In this document: positions 54,011 to 63,459 of the stretch, piece after piece
Layout: each line of letters begins with the position of its first letter
Numbering within the stretch: the first letter of the stretch is position 1
DNA from: Pseudohongiella acticola
Lineage (GTDB): Bacteria; Pseudomonadota; Gammaproteobacteria; Pseudomonadales; Pseudohongiellaceae
NCBI RefSeq assembly: GCF_001758195.1
Contig: NZ_MASR01000001.1
Span: forward strand, 1,612,001 to 1,676,000
Length of the DNA stretch: 64,000 nt
Direction: 5' to 3'
Translations under genes and position numbers: made by a program
Notes under the pieces: generated by a model
The model's input: only the letters and a program-made list of their open reading frames with translations
The model's database searches: none
What the model was told of the DNA's origin: nothing

Positions 54011-54700
54011 ATGCTGAACTGGACAGATATCGACACTGTCATGTTCGATATGGACGGCACCTTGCTGGACCTGCATTTTGACAATTATTTCTGGGAAACG
54101 CTGGTGCCCGCCACCTATGGTGAGCGCATCGGCATGGATGCAGAAGCTGCCTGGTCGCAACTGCAGCAACAATATCGCGCCTTGCATGGCACACTGAACT
54201 GGTATTGCATCGATTTCTGGTCGGATAAACTGCAGCTAGATATTCAGGCCATGAAGGATGCAACACGCGACAAAATCTCCCTCCGCCCCAACGTGCTGCC
54301 TTTGCTGACCCGTTTACAGACGCACAACAAGAATGTGCTGCTGGTCACCAATGCCCACCCTGGCAGCCTCAAACTGAAAATGCAGCATACCGGCCTGCAG
54401 ACGCATTTTCAGCAGACCATCAGCTCGCATGATCTGGGCCTGGCCAAAGAAAACCCGGGTTTCTGGCGTGCATTGCATCAGGTGGCCCCCTACGATCCGG
54501 CGCGAACCGTGCTGTTTGATGACAATTTTAATGTGCTGCAGCGCGCCCGCTCGGAAGGCATTCGCCACCTGTTCGGCATTACCTTGCCTGACAGTCAGCG
54601 CCCACCGGTACAGCACGATGATTTTGTTTGTCTGCATGACTTTGAGCAGATAATGCCCCCACTGCTTCAGGCAACCGGCACCAGCAATGATGGCCGCTGA
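54011..54700 (+). CDS. yrfG: GMP/IMP nucleotidase YrfG (HAD family)
   Basis: 229 residues. HAD motif I DMDGT with catalytic Asp13 and Asp15, motif II LLVTNAHP, motif III lysine in GLAKENP and motif IV VLFDDNFN. The stretch ending NYFWETLVPATYGERIG closely follows E. coli YrfG. It dephosphorylates GMP and IMP. Overlaps hslR by 14 bases, the same pair as in E. coli. Confidence 0.93.
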   Translation: MLNWTDIDTVMFDMDGTLLDLHFDNYFWETLVPATYGERIGMDAEAAWSQLQQQYRALHGTLNWYCIDFWSDKLQLDIQAMKDATRDKISLRPNVLPLLTRLQTHNKNVLLVTNAHPGSLKLKMQHTGLQTHFQQTISSHDLGLAKENPGFWRALHQVAPYDPARTVLFDDNFNVLQRARSEGIRHLFGITLPDSQRPPVQHDDFVCLHDFEQIMPPLLQATGTSNDGR

Positions 54701-55109
54701 TAAAGGTCGCAATACAGATCAATCTGATACAACCCGGGTTCGCCTGGATAAATGGCTGTGGGCAGCCCGTCTGTTCAAGACCCGGGCGCTGGCAAAAGCA
54801 GCCATTGAAGGCGGTAAAGTTCAGATTGGCGGCAACAAGGCCAAGGCTGGCAAGGAGATCGGACTGGGCACAGAGATGACTGTCCGCCAGGGCTGGGACG
54901 AAAAAACTCTGACCGTCACCGGCTTGTCTGAACAGCGGCGTGGCGCGCCGGAAGCCCGGCAGCTGTATTGCGAGACCGACGCCAGCATCCGGCAACGTGA
55001 GGCTCTGGCGGAGCAACGCAAGCTGCAGGCAGCAGGGCAACACGCCCATGAAAAACCCAACAAAAAAGACCGCCGCCTGCGCCAAGCCATGAAGGGCCGC
55101 CGCGAGTAG
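54687..55109 (+). CDS. hslR: Heat-shock ribosome-associated protein Hsp15
   Basis: 140 residues. S4 RNA-binding domain at about 15-75: [19 protein letters not shown] and [12 protein letters not shown]. The tail is Lys/Arg/Gln-rich. Hsp15 recognises 50S subunits carrying a nascent chain with tRNA and helps rescue them. In E. coli hslO lies between hslR and pckA; it is absent here. Confidence 0.94.
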   Translation: MMAADKGRNTDQSDTTRVRLDKWLWAARLFKTRALAKAAIEGGKVQIGGNKAKAGKEIGLGTEMTVRQGWDEKTLTVTGLSEQRRGAPEARQLYCETDASIRQREALAEQRKLQAAGQHAHEKPNKKDRRLRQAMKGRRE

Positions 55110-55201
55110 CCTGGATGCCGTCCGCGGGCGTGTCTATCAGGTATTCACTTCCGGCTTTTTTTGCCATAATGCCGACACTAACAGACAAGGTGACGACAGG
55201 C

Positions 55202-56776
55202 ATGACAATAACAGCTCAGGAAGCACGCCAGGACAATAACCGCACCATCTATCGCAACCTCACCCCCAGCCAGCTCGTTGAATTGGCCCTGCAGCGTCAG
55301 GAAGGCAAACTTGCCGACAATGGCGCTTTGGTCGTGGAAACGGGCCATCGCACCGGCCGCAGCCCAAAAGACCGTTTTGTAGTCCAGGAGCCCGGCACCA
55401 GCGACTTGATTGACTGGGGCGCTGTCAATCAGCCGTTACCTGCAGATCGGTTCGATGCCCTGTGGCAGCGAGTGAGTGATTATCTGGGCGATAAGGATCT
55501 GTTTACCGCCGACCTGCATGTGGGCGCGGATCCCGCACACTACATACCGGTACACGTGACTGCCCAGTACGCCTGGCATTGCCTTTTTGGCAGCACCCTG
55601 TTTATCAAGGCGGCCAACAACTACAACCCGGATAACAAAGATGTCTGGCAGATCATGAGTGCGCCCGACTTTGTCTGCGAGCCGGAGCGTGATGGCACGC
55701 ATTCCGATGGCGCGGTCATCATCAATTTCGCACAGCGCAAAGTCCTGCTGGCCGGCATGCGTTATGCCGGTGAAATGAAAAAATCCATGTTCTCGGTTCA
55801 GAACTTCCTGCTGCCAGCCAAAGACGTGCTGCCCATGCATTGCTCTGCCAATGTCGGCGAAGAAGGTGACGTCTGCCTGTTCTTTGGCCTGTCCGGCACC
55901 GGCAAGACCACGTTGTCTGCCGATGAAGACCGTTACCTTATTGGCGACGATGAACACGGCTGGGGCAAAGGCACTGTGTTCAATCTGGAAGGCGGCTGTT
56001 ATGCCAAGTGCATCGACCTGAGCCAGAAGAACGAACCGGTCATCTGGGATGCAATCAAATTCGGCTCAGTGATTGAGAATGTCAGCATCGACGAACACAC
56101 GCGAGTGGCTGATTACAGCGATACCCGACTGACCCAGAACAGCCGTGCCTGCTATCCGCTGACGCATATCAGGAATCGTATTGAGGCCAATCGCGCCGGT
56201 GAACCCAAGGCCATCGTCTTCCTGACCTGCGACCTGACCGGCGTTTTGCCACCCGTATCGATTCTGTCACCTGAGGCAGCGGCGTATCATTTCCTCAGCG
56301 GTTATACCGCGCTGGTCGGCTCTACCGAAGTAGGCGCCGGCGATGGCATCAAGTCTACGTTCTCGACCTGCTTTGGCGCACCGTTCTTCCCGCGCCCGGC
56401 AGGCGTATACGCTGACCTGCTGATCAAGCGTATCGCTGAATTCAACAGTCAGGTTTATCTGGTTAACACCGGCTGGACCGGCGGCCCGCATGGTGTCGGC
56501 AAGCGCTTCAGCATTCCGGTCACCCGTTCCGTGCTGCACGCAATCCAGAGCGGCGCGCTGCGTGATGTCGACACCGAACATCTGGCCGGAATCAATCTGA
56601 CCATTCCGATGCAGGTTCCGGGTGTCGACACGGCATTGCTTAATCCGCGCAACACCTGGGCAGACCCGGCAAAATACGACGCCAAGGCAGCTGACCTGAT
56701 CGGGCAGTTCAACAATAACTTCAAGCGCTTTGAAGTATCGGACGCAATCGTGGCCGCGGGTCCGCAGCCGGTGTAA
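55202..56776 (+). CDS. pckA: Phosphoenolpyruvate carboxykinase (ATP)
   Basis: 524 residues. Kinase P-loop [10 protein letters not shown] at about 229-238, the metal motif [17 protein letters not shown], and RSPKDRF and LVNTGWTGG. Turns oxaloacetate into PEP in gluconeogenesis. AAGGTGA before 55202 supports this start; ATG 55169 and 55115 are less likely. A CATAAT box at about 55165-55170 could be its promoter. Confidence 0.95.
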   Translation: MTITAQEARQDNNRTIYRNLTPSQLVELALQRQEGKLADNGALVVETGHRTGRSPKDRFVVQEPGTSDLIDWGAVNQPLPADRFDALWQRVSDYLGDKDLFTADLHVGADPAHYIPVHVTAQYAWHCLFGSTLFIKAANNYNPDNKDVWQIMSAPDFVCEPERDGTHSDGAVIINFAQRKVLLAGMRYAGEMKKSMFSVQNFLLPAKDVLPMHCSANVGEEGDVCLFFGLSGTGKTTLSADEDRYLIGDDEHGWGKGTVFNLEGGCYAKCIDLSQKNEPVIWDAIKFGSVIENVSIDEHTRVADYSDTRLTQNSRACYPLTHIRNRIEANRAGEPKAIVFLTCDLTGVLPPVSILSPEAAAYHFLSGYTALVGSTEVGAGDGIKSTFSTCFGAPFFPRPAGVYADLLIKRIAEFNSQVYLVNTGWTGGPHGVGKRFSIPVTRSVLHAIQSGALRDVDTEHLAGINLTIPMQVPGVDTALLNPRNTWADPAKYDAKAADLIGQFNNNFKRFEVSDAIVAAGPQPV

Positions 56777-56832
56777 CCGGCCACTCTTTTATAACCGGCC
56801 GCCATTGCAAACGGACCAAGGCGCCCCCAGAG

Positions 56833-56862
56833 AACAATGACAGCATCAAGGCTGTCATTGTT
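56833..56862 (+). terminator. Perfect hairpin between pckA and gshA
   Basis: Arms of 12 bases (56833-56844 and 56851-56862), loop ATCAAG. It contains the upstream ATG (56837) that could be read as a gshA start. It may end pckA transcription or shield that ATG; there is no long T run. Confidence 0.6.
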
Positions 56863-56902
56863 ACCGCCTGTCGCAGGCAACAGATCATCAGAGGCCGACA
56901 TC

Positions 56903-58474
56903 TTGACCAGATCATTTAACGCATCACTTGAGCGGTTTCAACTATCAGAGTTCAAACCAGCCTGGGCAAAGATTCAACGTGGTATCGAAAAGGAAAGCCT
57001 GCGTGTAACCCCCGAGGGCCGGCTGGCGCAGACACCGCACCCGGTGGGCATGGGCTCCGCATTGACGCATCCTTATGTCACCACTGATTATTCCGAGGCG
57101 CTGGTGGAAATGATTACACCGGTGTCAGACTCGATCGATGACTGCCTGTCCTTTCTGGATGATCTGCACAAGTTTGTTTATCAGAATCTGCCTGAAGGCG
57201 AGCGCCTCTGGGTCTCCAGCATGCCCTGCCTGCTGGAAAGTGAAGCACAGATTCCATTGGCGCAGTATGGCAAATCCAACATGGGCCGTCTCAAGACGCT
57301 GTACCGCGAAGGTCTGGGCCATCGCTACGGCCGACTGATGCAGACCATTGCCGGCATTCACTATAATTTTTCCATGCCCGATACGTTCTGGGATGATTTT
57401 CATTCCTTGTCGGGCTCTAACGAAACCATGCAGGCATTTCGGACCCGCAAATACCTGCACCTGATCCGCAACTTTCACCGCTACTCATGGTTGCTGGTCT
57501 ATCTGTTCGGTGCCTCGCCTGCGGTGTGTCGCTGTTTTACCGACGATCGTAATCACGACCTGCAAGCGCTGGATGCGGCAACGCTGTACAAACCCGATGC
57601 AACCTGCCTGCGCATGGGAGACCTGGGTTACAAGAGTGACGCCCAGCGTTCAATTTTTGTGTGTTATAACGACCTGAACAATTACATCGACAGCCTGTAT
57701 TCGGCGCTGTCGACACCCTATGCGCCTTACCAGCGCATCGGCATGAAACGTGATGACCACCACCTGCAGATCAACACCAACCTGCTGCAACTGGAAAACG
57801 AATTCTACGCCACCATCCGGCCCAAACGCGTCGGCGATGGCAAGCGCCCACTGCAGCTACTCAAGGAAAGTGGCATTCAATATATCGAAGTGCGGGCTCT
57901 GGACCTGAACCCCTTTCTCCCGCTGGGTATCGATGCGGAGCAAATTCGCTTTCTGGATGCATTCCTGGTTTATTGTCTGTTATCCGACAGTCCAGCATGC
58001 GTGGAAACCGAGAATCATGAAATTGAACAGAACCTGGCGCTGACTGTGAATCGTGGTCGCGAAGCGGGACTGGAACTGCAGCGCAAAGGCAAGCCGGTGA
58101 CATTAAAAGACTGGTCCACCGAATTGCTGCAGGATATCGGCCACAGCGCCAGCCTGCTGGACCACGCGCACGAAACCGGCGCTTATTCGCAGGCCCTGGC
58201 AGCGCAACAGACCAAGGTTGATGATCCAACACAAACACCCTCGGCCAAAATCCTGCAGGCACTACAGGACAATAACCAGCCATTCTGTAAATTCGGCATG
58301 CAACACTCGGAAGGCGTACAACAGGGCTTTCTCTCCAGCCCCCTGCTGCCAGCACGTCAGGACCACTTCACGGCCACCAGCGCTGAATCACTGACCGCGC
58401 AGGCGCAGGCGGAAGCCAGTGATGAACTTGACTTCGAAAGCTTCCTGACGCAATGGAACGATTATCGGCTGTGA
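56903..58474 (+). CDS. gshA: Glutamate-cysteine ligase
   Basis: 523 residues from a TTG with AGAGG eight bases upstream; in-frame ATG 56837 is buried in a hairpin and would add 22 unconserved residues. Family motifs: IQRGIEKESLRV, TTDYSEALVEMITP, SMPC, TLYREGLGHRYG, QTIAGIHYNFS and YIEVRALDLNPF. First step of glutathione synthesis. Length matches the Pseudomonas enzyme (about 527). Confidence 0.94.
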   Translation: MTRSFNASLERFQLSEFKPAWAKIQRGIEKESLRVTPEGRLAQTPHPVGMGSALTHPYVTTDYSEALVEMITPVSDSIDDCLSFLDDLHKFVYQNLPEGERLWVSSMPCLLESEAQIPLAQYGKSNMGRLKTLYREGLGHRYGRLMQTIAGIHYNFSMPDTFWDDFHSLSGSNETMQAFRTRKYLHLIRNFHRYSWLLVYLFGASPAVCRCFTDDRNHDLQALDAATLYKPDATCLRMGDLGYKSDAQRSIFVCYNDLNNYIDSLYSALSTPYAPYQRIGMKRDDHHLQINTNLLQLENEFYATIRPKRVGDGKRPLQLLKESGIQYIEVRALDLNPFLPLGIDAEQIRFLDAFLVYCLLSDSPACVETENHEIEQNLALTVNRGREAGLELQRKGKPVTLKDWSTELLQDIGHSASLLDHAHETGAYSQALAAQQTKVDDPTQTPSAKILQALQDNNQPFCKFGMQHSEGVQQGFLSSPLLPARQDHFTATSAESLTAQAQAEASDELDFESFLTQWNDYRL

Positions 58475-58475
58475 C

Positions 58476-58991
58476 TCAGCCTTCTCGTCGAAAGGCCTGA
58501 AACAGGCACAGACTGAACAGCGCCACGAATCCCATTAACGCCAGCTCGGGAATTGAAAATATTCCCAGAAAGCGCCAGTTCACTTCTGCGCAGTTGCCAT
58601 CACCGACCAGCAGGAAGCTCAGCGTATCCATGAGCGGAAAATTGTCCAGCATGTAACTGAAGCCCGGGCCGCACGCTGGCACCTGATCTTCCGGCAAGTA
58701 AGTCAGCCAGATCTGGCGAATGGCGAAATAGGCGCCCGCCACACACATTGTAGCGGCCAGCATGCCGTAATTGCGACGACCGGTGGCACCGGGGTTGTGC
58801 AGCGCCGCCAACAGACAGACCAGACCCGCTGCTACCACAAATACACGCTGGGTAATGCATAAACCGCAGGGTTCAAGCAGCATCACATGCTCCATGTAGA
58901 GCGCGGCACCGATAATCAACGCAGTGGCCAGAAAAATCAGCAGATTCAATAGTCGTGAGTTCGGCATCAACGCCATTAATTGAGCAATCAT
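58476..58991 (-). CDS. dsbB: Disulfide bond formation protein DsbB
   Basis: 171 residues, four membrane helices. The first cysteine pair is Cys42-Cys45 (PCGLCITQR); the second is Cys107 and Cys134 (VPACGPGF, GNCAEV). It re-oxidises DsbA with quinone. It converges with gshA, one base between stops, and its ATG overlaps the channel gene stop by four bases. Confidence 0.95.
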   Translation of the reverse strand: MIAQLMALMPNSRLLNLLIFLATALIIGAALYMEHVMLLEPCGLCITQRVFVVAAGLVCLLAALHNPGATGRRNYGMLAATMCVAGAYFAIRQIWLTYLPEDQVPACGPGFSYMLDNFPLMDTLSFLLVGDGNCAEVNWRFLGIFSIPELALMGFVALFSLCLFQAFRREG

Positions 58992-60535
58992 GTGGTTTTA
59001 TCCTGCCTGGTTGATTCGTTTTTGTTCCGGTCGGGTTCTTTATTTGTACTCGTGTCCGCGCTTCTTTTCGTGCTTTTTTCCGTTTCTTTATCCGTGCTTG
59101 TGTCTGCATTCTCGCCTGGATTTGTGTCCGTGTCAGGCTCTTCATCGCCCGATTCATCCTTGCCGCCGTGCGATTCAGAATCCTCGTCGCCCGGCTCTCC
59201 TTCAGGCGTATTTTTTAAACTGCGTTCGTTGGCAGTGTCGTCATTATCGGGCGACGAATACGGGGTGGCAATTGATCGCATGTCGTAACCACTGGGTTGC
59301 TGGAACACCTGCAGCCCGAACTCCGGCAATATTGCCAGAATGTGATCGAAAATATCAGACTGGATACCCTCATAATCCACCCACTCCACGGTATTGGTAA
59401 AGCAGTAAATTTCGATAGGCAGCCCCTCTGGCCCAGGCCCCTGATGACGCACAATCAGGGTCAGATCCTGACGCACGCGGTCGCTGGCGCGCAGGTAATT
59501 GACCATGTACGCCCGGAAGGTACCGAGATTGGTCATTCTGCGGGTATTAACTGGCTCTTTGCCACGCTCTTCCAGCTTGGTGTTCCAGGAATCCAGCTCT
59601 TCCTGCTTATCCGTAAGATAGTCCTGCAACAGCGAGAAGCGACCCAGCCGCTCAATTTCTTCCGTACTCATAAAGTGCACGCTGTTCTGGTCCAGATACA
59701 CCGAGCGCTTGATACGACGGCCACCGGTTTCCTTCATGCCGCGCCAGTTCTTGAAAGATCCGCTGATAAAGCGTCGGGTGGGAATGGTGGTAATGGTTTT
59801 GTCCCAGTTCTGCACCTTGACGATATGCAAGGCGATATCAATGACATCGCCATCGGCATTCAGGTCAGGCATCTCGATCCAGTCGCCCACGCGCACCATA
59901 TCATTGGACGTAATCTGGACACTGGCTACCAAAGACAGCAGTGTGTCCTGAAAGACCAATAGCAGAACCGCCGCAAGGGCACCCAGACCTGACAGCAGTA
60001 TCACCGGTGAGCGATCAAGCAGCGTTGCAATCATCAACAGGACAGCAATGGCATACAGAACAATCTTGATGACCTGCAGATAGCCTTTGATCGGCCTGTC
60101 TTTGGCATCCGGGCGACGCTGATACAGATCATTGATCAGGTCCATGACTGACCCCAGCGCGAGCGCAATGGTCAACACAATAAAGGCATTGGCAACGTTG
60201 TTTACCACTGTCACAACAACAGCGGGCAGGTCCGGCACCAACCGGATACCAAAGGTGATCACCAGAGCCGGAATAACATTGGCCAGACGACTGATGAAGC
60301 CGAAACGGTAATAAATACTTTTATCCCGTTTAACACGCTTCCCGTTTTCATCAGTCTTTGGCGGGCCTTCGATCAACGAGAATACGCCGCGCACCAGCCA
60401 GCGTTTGGTGATAAAATTGGACAACCAGGCTGCCACTAACAGAATCACAATCGAACTGACCACAGAGACCCATTCGTAGGTTTCCAGCAAGGCAGTGATC
60501 TGTTCAGGCAATTGGTTCGTTATAAAGTCAGGCAT
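58988..60535 (-). CDS. ybdG: MscS-family channel, YbdG-like, with acidic tail
   Basis: 515 residues. Membrane helices near 24-44, 82-105, 115-135 and 160-185, then the MscS pore helix LSGLGALAAVLLLVFQD and a cytoplasmic beta domain with VGDWIEMP and TTIPTRRFIS. Follows E. coli YbdG (415 residues), a miniconductance channel, over its core. The last 90 residues are Asp/Glu/Thr/Lys-rich and probably disordered, absent from YbdG. Start 60535 gives the natural N-terminus; longer frame unsupported. Confidence 0.92.
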   Translation of the reverse strand: MPDFITNQLPEQITALLETYEWVSVVSSIVILLVAAWLSNFITKRWLVRGVFSLIEGPPKTDENGKRVKRDKSIYYRFGFISRLANVIPALVITFGIRLVPDLPAVVVTVVNNVANAFIVLTIALALGSVMDLINDLYQRRPDAKDRPIKGYLQVIKIVLYAIAVLLMIATLLDRSPVILLSGLGALAAVLLLVFQDTLLSLVASVQITSNDMVRVGDWIEMPDLNADGDVIDIALHIVKVQNWDKTITTIPTRRFISGSFKNWRGMKETGGRRIKRSVYLDQNSVHFMSTEEIERLGRFSLLQDYLTDKQEELDSWNTKLEERGKEPVNTRRMTNLGTFRAYMVNYLRASDRVRQDLTLIVRHQGPGPEGLPIEIYCFTNTVEWVDYEGIQSDIFDHILAILPEFGLQVFQQPSGYDMRSIATPYSSPDNDDTANERSLKNTPEGEPGDEDSESHGGKDESGDEEPDTDTNPGENADTSTDKETEKSTKRSADTSTNKEPDRNKNESTRQDKTT

Positions 60536-60767
60536 GCAAACAATTTCTCTGGCGTGATATTCTGGCTTTGATGCTGGCAATCGCCAACGCCGGCAGGGCT
60601 GTTGATGTTTACTGACGCCTTCGCGCAGCGAGGCGGCCGCCAAATTAAGCGCCCATGCTATCAAAGAAGGCTTCAGTGGCGCCACGGTCAGCCGATAATG
60701 CTTTTACGGACCCATTGCCAGGACCTTAAGAAATCACAATCCAAAACCGGATAACATCTTGATTTAT

Positions 60768-61226
60768 ATGATCAAAAAACTTTTGCGCAGCAAAACCTGG
60801 CTTATCGCAGCCAGCTTGACGGCGACAGTGTGTCTGACGCCGGCGCTGTTTGCGGCAGCCCCGGCGCCCGCTGATGGCGAGGCCGGCAGCGGCATGGCAG
60901 ATCTGATCTACTACAATCTGGGGCCCAGTTTCATTACTAATTATGATGGCGCCGGTCGTCTGAAATATCTCAAAACCGACGTCACCGTGCGCATCCAACC
61001 CGGCTCAGCGGCCACACTGGATCGCCATCTGCCCTATATACGCAATCGTCTGGTGACGCTGTTTTCGACACAACTGGAAGAAAACCTGACGTCGATACGA
61101 GGCAAAGAGCAATTGCGGGCCGAGGCAATCAACGAGATCAAGCAGGCCCTGGATCTGGTGGAAGGCCCCGGCACCTCCAGCCAGGTCATCAATCTGTACT
61201 TCACATCCTTTGTGATACAGCGCTAG
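60768..61226 (+). CDS. FliL-like exported protein
   Basis: 152 residues. Signal sequence or anchor (about 1-28) and a FliL-type domain with YYNLGPSFITNY, VTVRIQPGS and VINLYFTSFVIQ. FliL binds the flagellar stator, but no other flagellar gene is near. Similar lone fliL-like genes occur near hemB in Pseudomonas. ATG 60768 or TTG 60759 are both possible; ribosome site weak. It overlaps the stop of the convergent gene by four bases. Confidence 0.82.
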   Translation: MIKKLLRSKTWLIAASLTATVCLTPALFAAAPAPADGEAGSGMADLIYYNLGPSFITNYDGAGRLKYLKTDVTVRIQPGSAATLDRHLPYIRNRLVTLFSTQLEENLTSIRGKEQLRAEAINEIKQALDLVEGPGTSSQVINLYFTSFVIQR

Positions 61227-63358
61227 AGTCGGGAACGGAAGTACCGCTCGGCCCACGGCATAAGTCTGGCCGGCACCCGCGCGCTGCGCCAGGCATTGGC
61301 AGCAAAGCGGTTGGCCTCCAGCATGGTCGGGTAAATATGAGTGGTGCCCGCGATCTTTTTTAATCCCATCTTGTGGGTCATAGCAAACACAAAGCTACCG
61401 ATCAGCTCGCCGGCATGCGGGCCTACGATACTGGCACCCAGGATTCGGTCACTACCAGGCGCGGTCAGTACTTTGACAAATCCGCGAGCATTACCCTCAG
61501 CCAATGCCCGGTCCAGATGATCGAGCTCATAGCAGGTCAGTTCATATTCAATGTCCTGTGCCTTCGCTTCTTTTTCGTTTATACCTACCCGGGCCACCTC
61601 AGGGTCAGTAAAGGTGGCGTGCGGCACGACCCCGTAGTTTGCCCGGAAAGTTTTTAACATGCCAGCCAGCGCATTCAGGGTTGCGTACCAGGCCTGAAAA
61701 GACGCCATGTGAGTGAATTGATACGGGCCGGCGACATCACCACAAGCCAGAATGCTGGGGTATGCCGTACGCATGGCACTGTCGACGCTAATCGCTCCCC
61801 GGTCGGTCAGTGGCATCTGCAATTCTTCCAGACCGAAACCTTCGACGTTGGGTTTTCGACCCAAAGCAACCAGTACCTTGTCAAACCCTACTTCCTTTTC
61901 AGAACCGTCGGGCGCAGACACGGTCAGGCAATCACCCGAGGCACCAGAGCGGAATGCCTGCATTTCATGCCCCAGCAGCATGGTGATGCCCTGCTCACGG
62001 AAAGCCTGCTCAACCAACGCCGAAGCATCATCATCTTCACGCGACATCAAATGTTCGGCACGGTCGAGTATGGTCACATCTGAGCCCAGACGGGCAAAGG
62101 CCTGCGCCAGCTCACAACCAATCGGGCCGCCCCCCAACACCAGCAACTTCCGGGGCAGTTCGCGCAAGCCCCAGACATTGTCTGAGTGCAGATAGTCGAT
62201 ATCCGACAGGCCGGGCACTTCCGGGATCAGCGGTCGGGCGCCGGTGGCGACGATAATCGCTCGGGTGTTGATGGTGCGACCGTCAACTTCAACCGTCCAC
62301 GGAGAACGAATAAACGCTTCCCCCTGCACACAATCCACACCCAGCGACGTGAAGCGTTCCACCGAATCGTGAGGCTCTATGGCCTTGATGACCCCCTGTA
62401 CCCGCTCCATCACCGCGGCAAAGTCCACTTCGCCGCTGGCACCTTTGATACCAAATGCTTCCGCCTGACGAATGGTTTCCGCGACCTTGGCGCTGGCAAT
62501 CAATGACTTGCTGGGAACACATCCGGTATTAAGACAATCCCCGCCCATTTTGTGTTTCTCAATCAGCGTAACACTGGCTTTGGCGCCGGCAGCAACGATG
62601 GACGCCACCAGACCGCCAGAGCCGGCACCAATCACCACCAGGTTGGTATCGAATTTTGAAGGTTTTTTGTAGGCTTTAGCCAGACGGTTACGCTGGATCA
62701 GTGCGATGATCGCCTTACCCAGCCACGGCATTGCCGCCAGTAACACAAACGACAGAATCAGCGATCCGCTCAGCAGTCCTGCCAACGAGCTGAGCTGCCC
62801 CAGCTCAACGCCGGCATTAACAAACACGGCGGTGCCCAGCAGCATGCCCACCTGACTGACCCAGTAGAAGGTGACGGTTTTGATGGGCGTCAGGCCCATC
62901 ACCAGATTGATCAGAAAGAACGGAAACACCGGCACCAGACGCAGGGTAAACAGATAAAAGGCGCCATCACGCTCGACCCCTTTGTTGATCGCCTTTAATG
63001 ACCGCCCAAAACGGCTCTGCACCCAGTCTCGCAACAACAGACGTGATGCCAGAAACGCCAGTGTGGCGCCAATACTGCTGGCAAATGACACCAGCAACAA
63101 ACCCCAGCCCAGACCAAAAATTGCACCGCCCAGCAAGGTCATGATAGCAGCGCCGGGCAAAGACAGGGCCGTCACCACAATATAGATGGCAAAAAATGCA
63201 CCTGCCGTCAGCACAAAATTGTTTTCACTAAAGTCACGCAGCGTGTCGAGCTGCGACTGGGCATAACTCAGGGTCAGATACTGTCCGAGGTCGAGACTGA
63301 AATACGCAATGGCGGCGGCTGCAATGACAGCGACAACAGCCCATCTGGATTTACTCAT
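61223..63358 (-). CDS. TVP38 membrane domain fused to flavin disulfide oxidoreductase
   Basis: 711 residues. The first 225 form a TVP38/TMEM64 (DedA-like, SNARE-associated) membrane domain with LSLPGAAIMTLLGGAIFG and LRLVPVFPFFLINLV. From 239 follows a mercuric-reductase/dihydrolipoamide-dehydrogenase-type enzyme: GAGSGG (244-249), redox pair Cys275 and Cys280 in CLNTGC, NAD motif GGGPIGCELAQ, and HIYPTMLEANR near the end. No extra Hg-binding cysteines at the C-terminus, so mercury reduction is unlikely. The fusion should keep the reductase at the membrane; substrate unknown. Start has GGGAGAA upstream. Confidence 0.92.
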   Translation of the reverse strand: MSKSRWAVVAVIAAAAIAYFSLDLGQYLTLSYAQSQLDTLRDFSENNFVLTAGAFFAIYIVVTALSLPGAAIMTLLGGAIFGLGWGLLLVSFASSIGATLAFLASRLLLRDWVQSRFGRSLKAINKGVERDGAFYLFTLRLVPVFPFFLINLVMGLTPIKTVTFYWVSQVGMLLGTAVFVNAGVELGQLSSLAGLLSGSLILSFVLLAAMPWLGKAIIALIQRNRLAKAYKKPSKFDTNLVVIGAGSGGLVASIVAAGAKASVTLIEKHKMGGDCLNTGCVPSKSLIASAKVAETIRQAEAFGIKGASGEVDFAAVMERVQGVIKAIEPHDSVERFTSLGVDCVQGEAFIRSPWTVEVDGRTINTRAIIVATGARPLIPEVPGLSDIDYLHSDNVWGLRELPRKLLVLGGGPIGCELAQAFARLGSDVTILDRAEHLMSREDDDASALVEQAFREQGITMLLGHEMQAFRSGASGDCLTVSAPDGSEKEVGFDKVLVALGRKPNVEGFGLEELQMPLTDRGAISVDSAMRTAYPSILACGDVAGPYQFTHMASFQAWYATLNALAGMLKTFRANYGVVPHATFTDPEVARVGINEKEAKAQDIEYELTCYELDHLDRALAEGNARGFVKVLTAPGSDRILGASIVGPHAGELIGSFVFAMTHKMGLKKIAGTTHIYPTMLEANRFAANAWRSARVPARLMPWAERYFRSRL

Positions 63359-63401
63359 AATTCTCCCGCTAATGTAATTTGCCAGCGCTGCCTGCAGTTT
63401 T

Positions 63402-63429
63402 TTGATCCGGCAGGACGCTGTGCTATAGT
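63402..63429 (+). promoter_or_regulatory. Promoter of hemB
   Basis: -35 TTGATC (63402-63407), 16-base spacer, -10 TATAGT (63424-63429), 49 bases before the GTG start. Confidence 0.65.
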
Positions 63430-63459
63430 TTTTGTTACCAACTGGCCCCTGAACAATGA

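Noticed and set aside
60536-60685. 50-residue N-terminal extension of the YbdG-like channel
   Set aside because: The extension has no conservation with the family; the start at 60535 matches the natural N-terminus.
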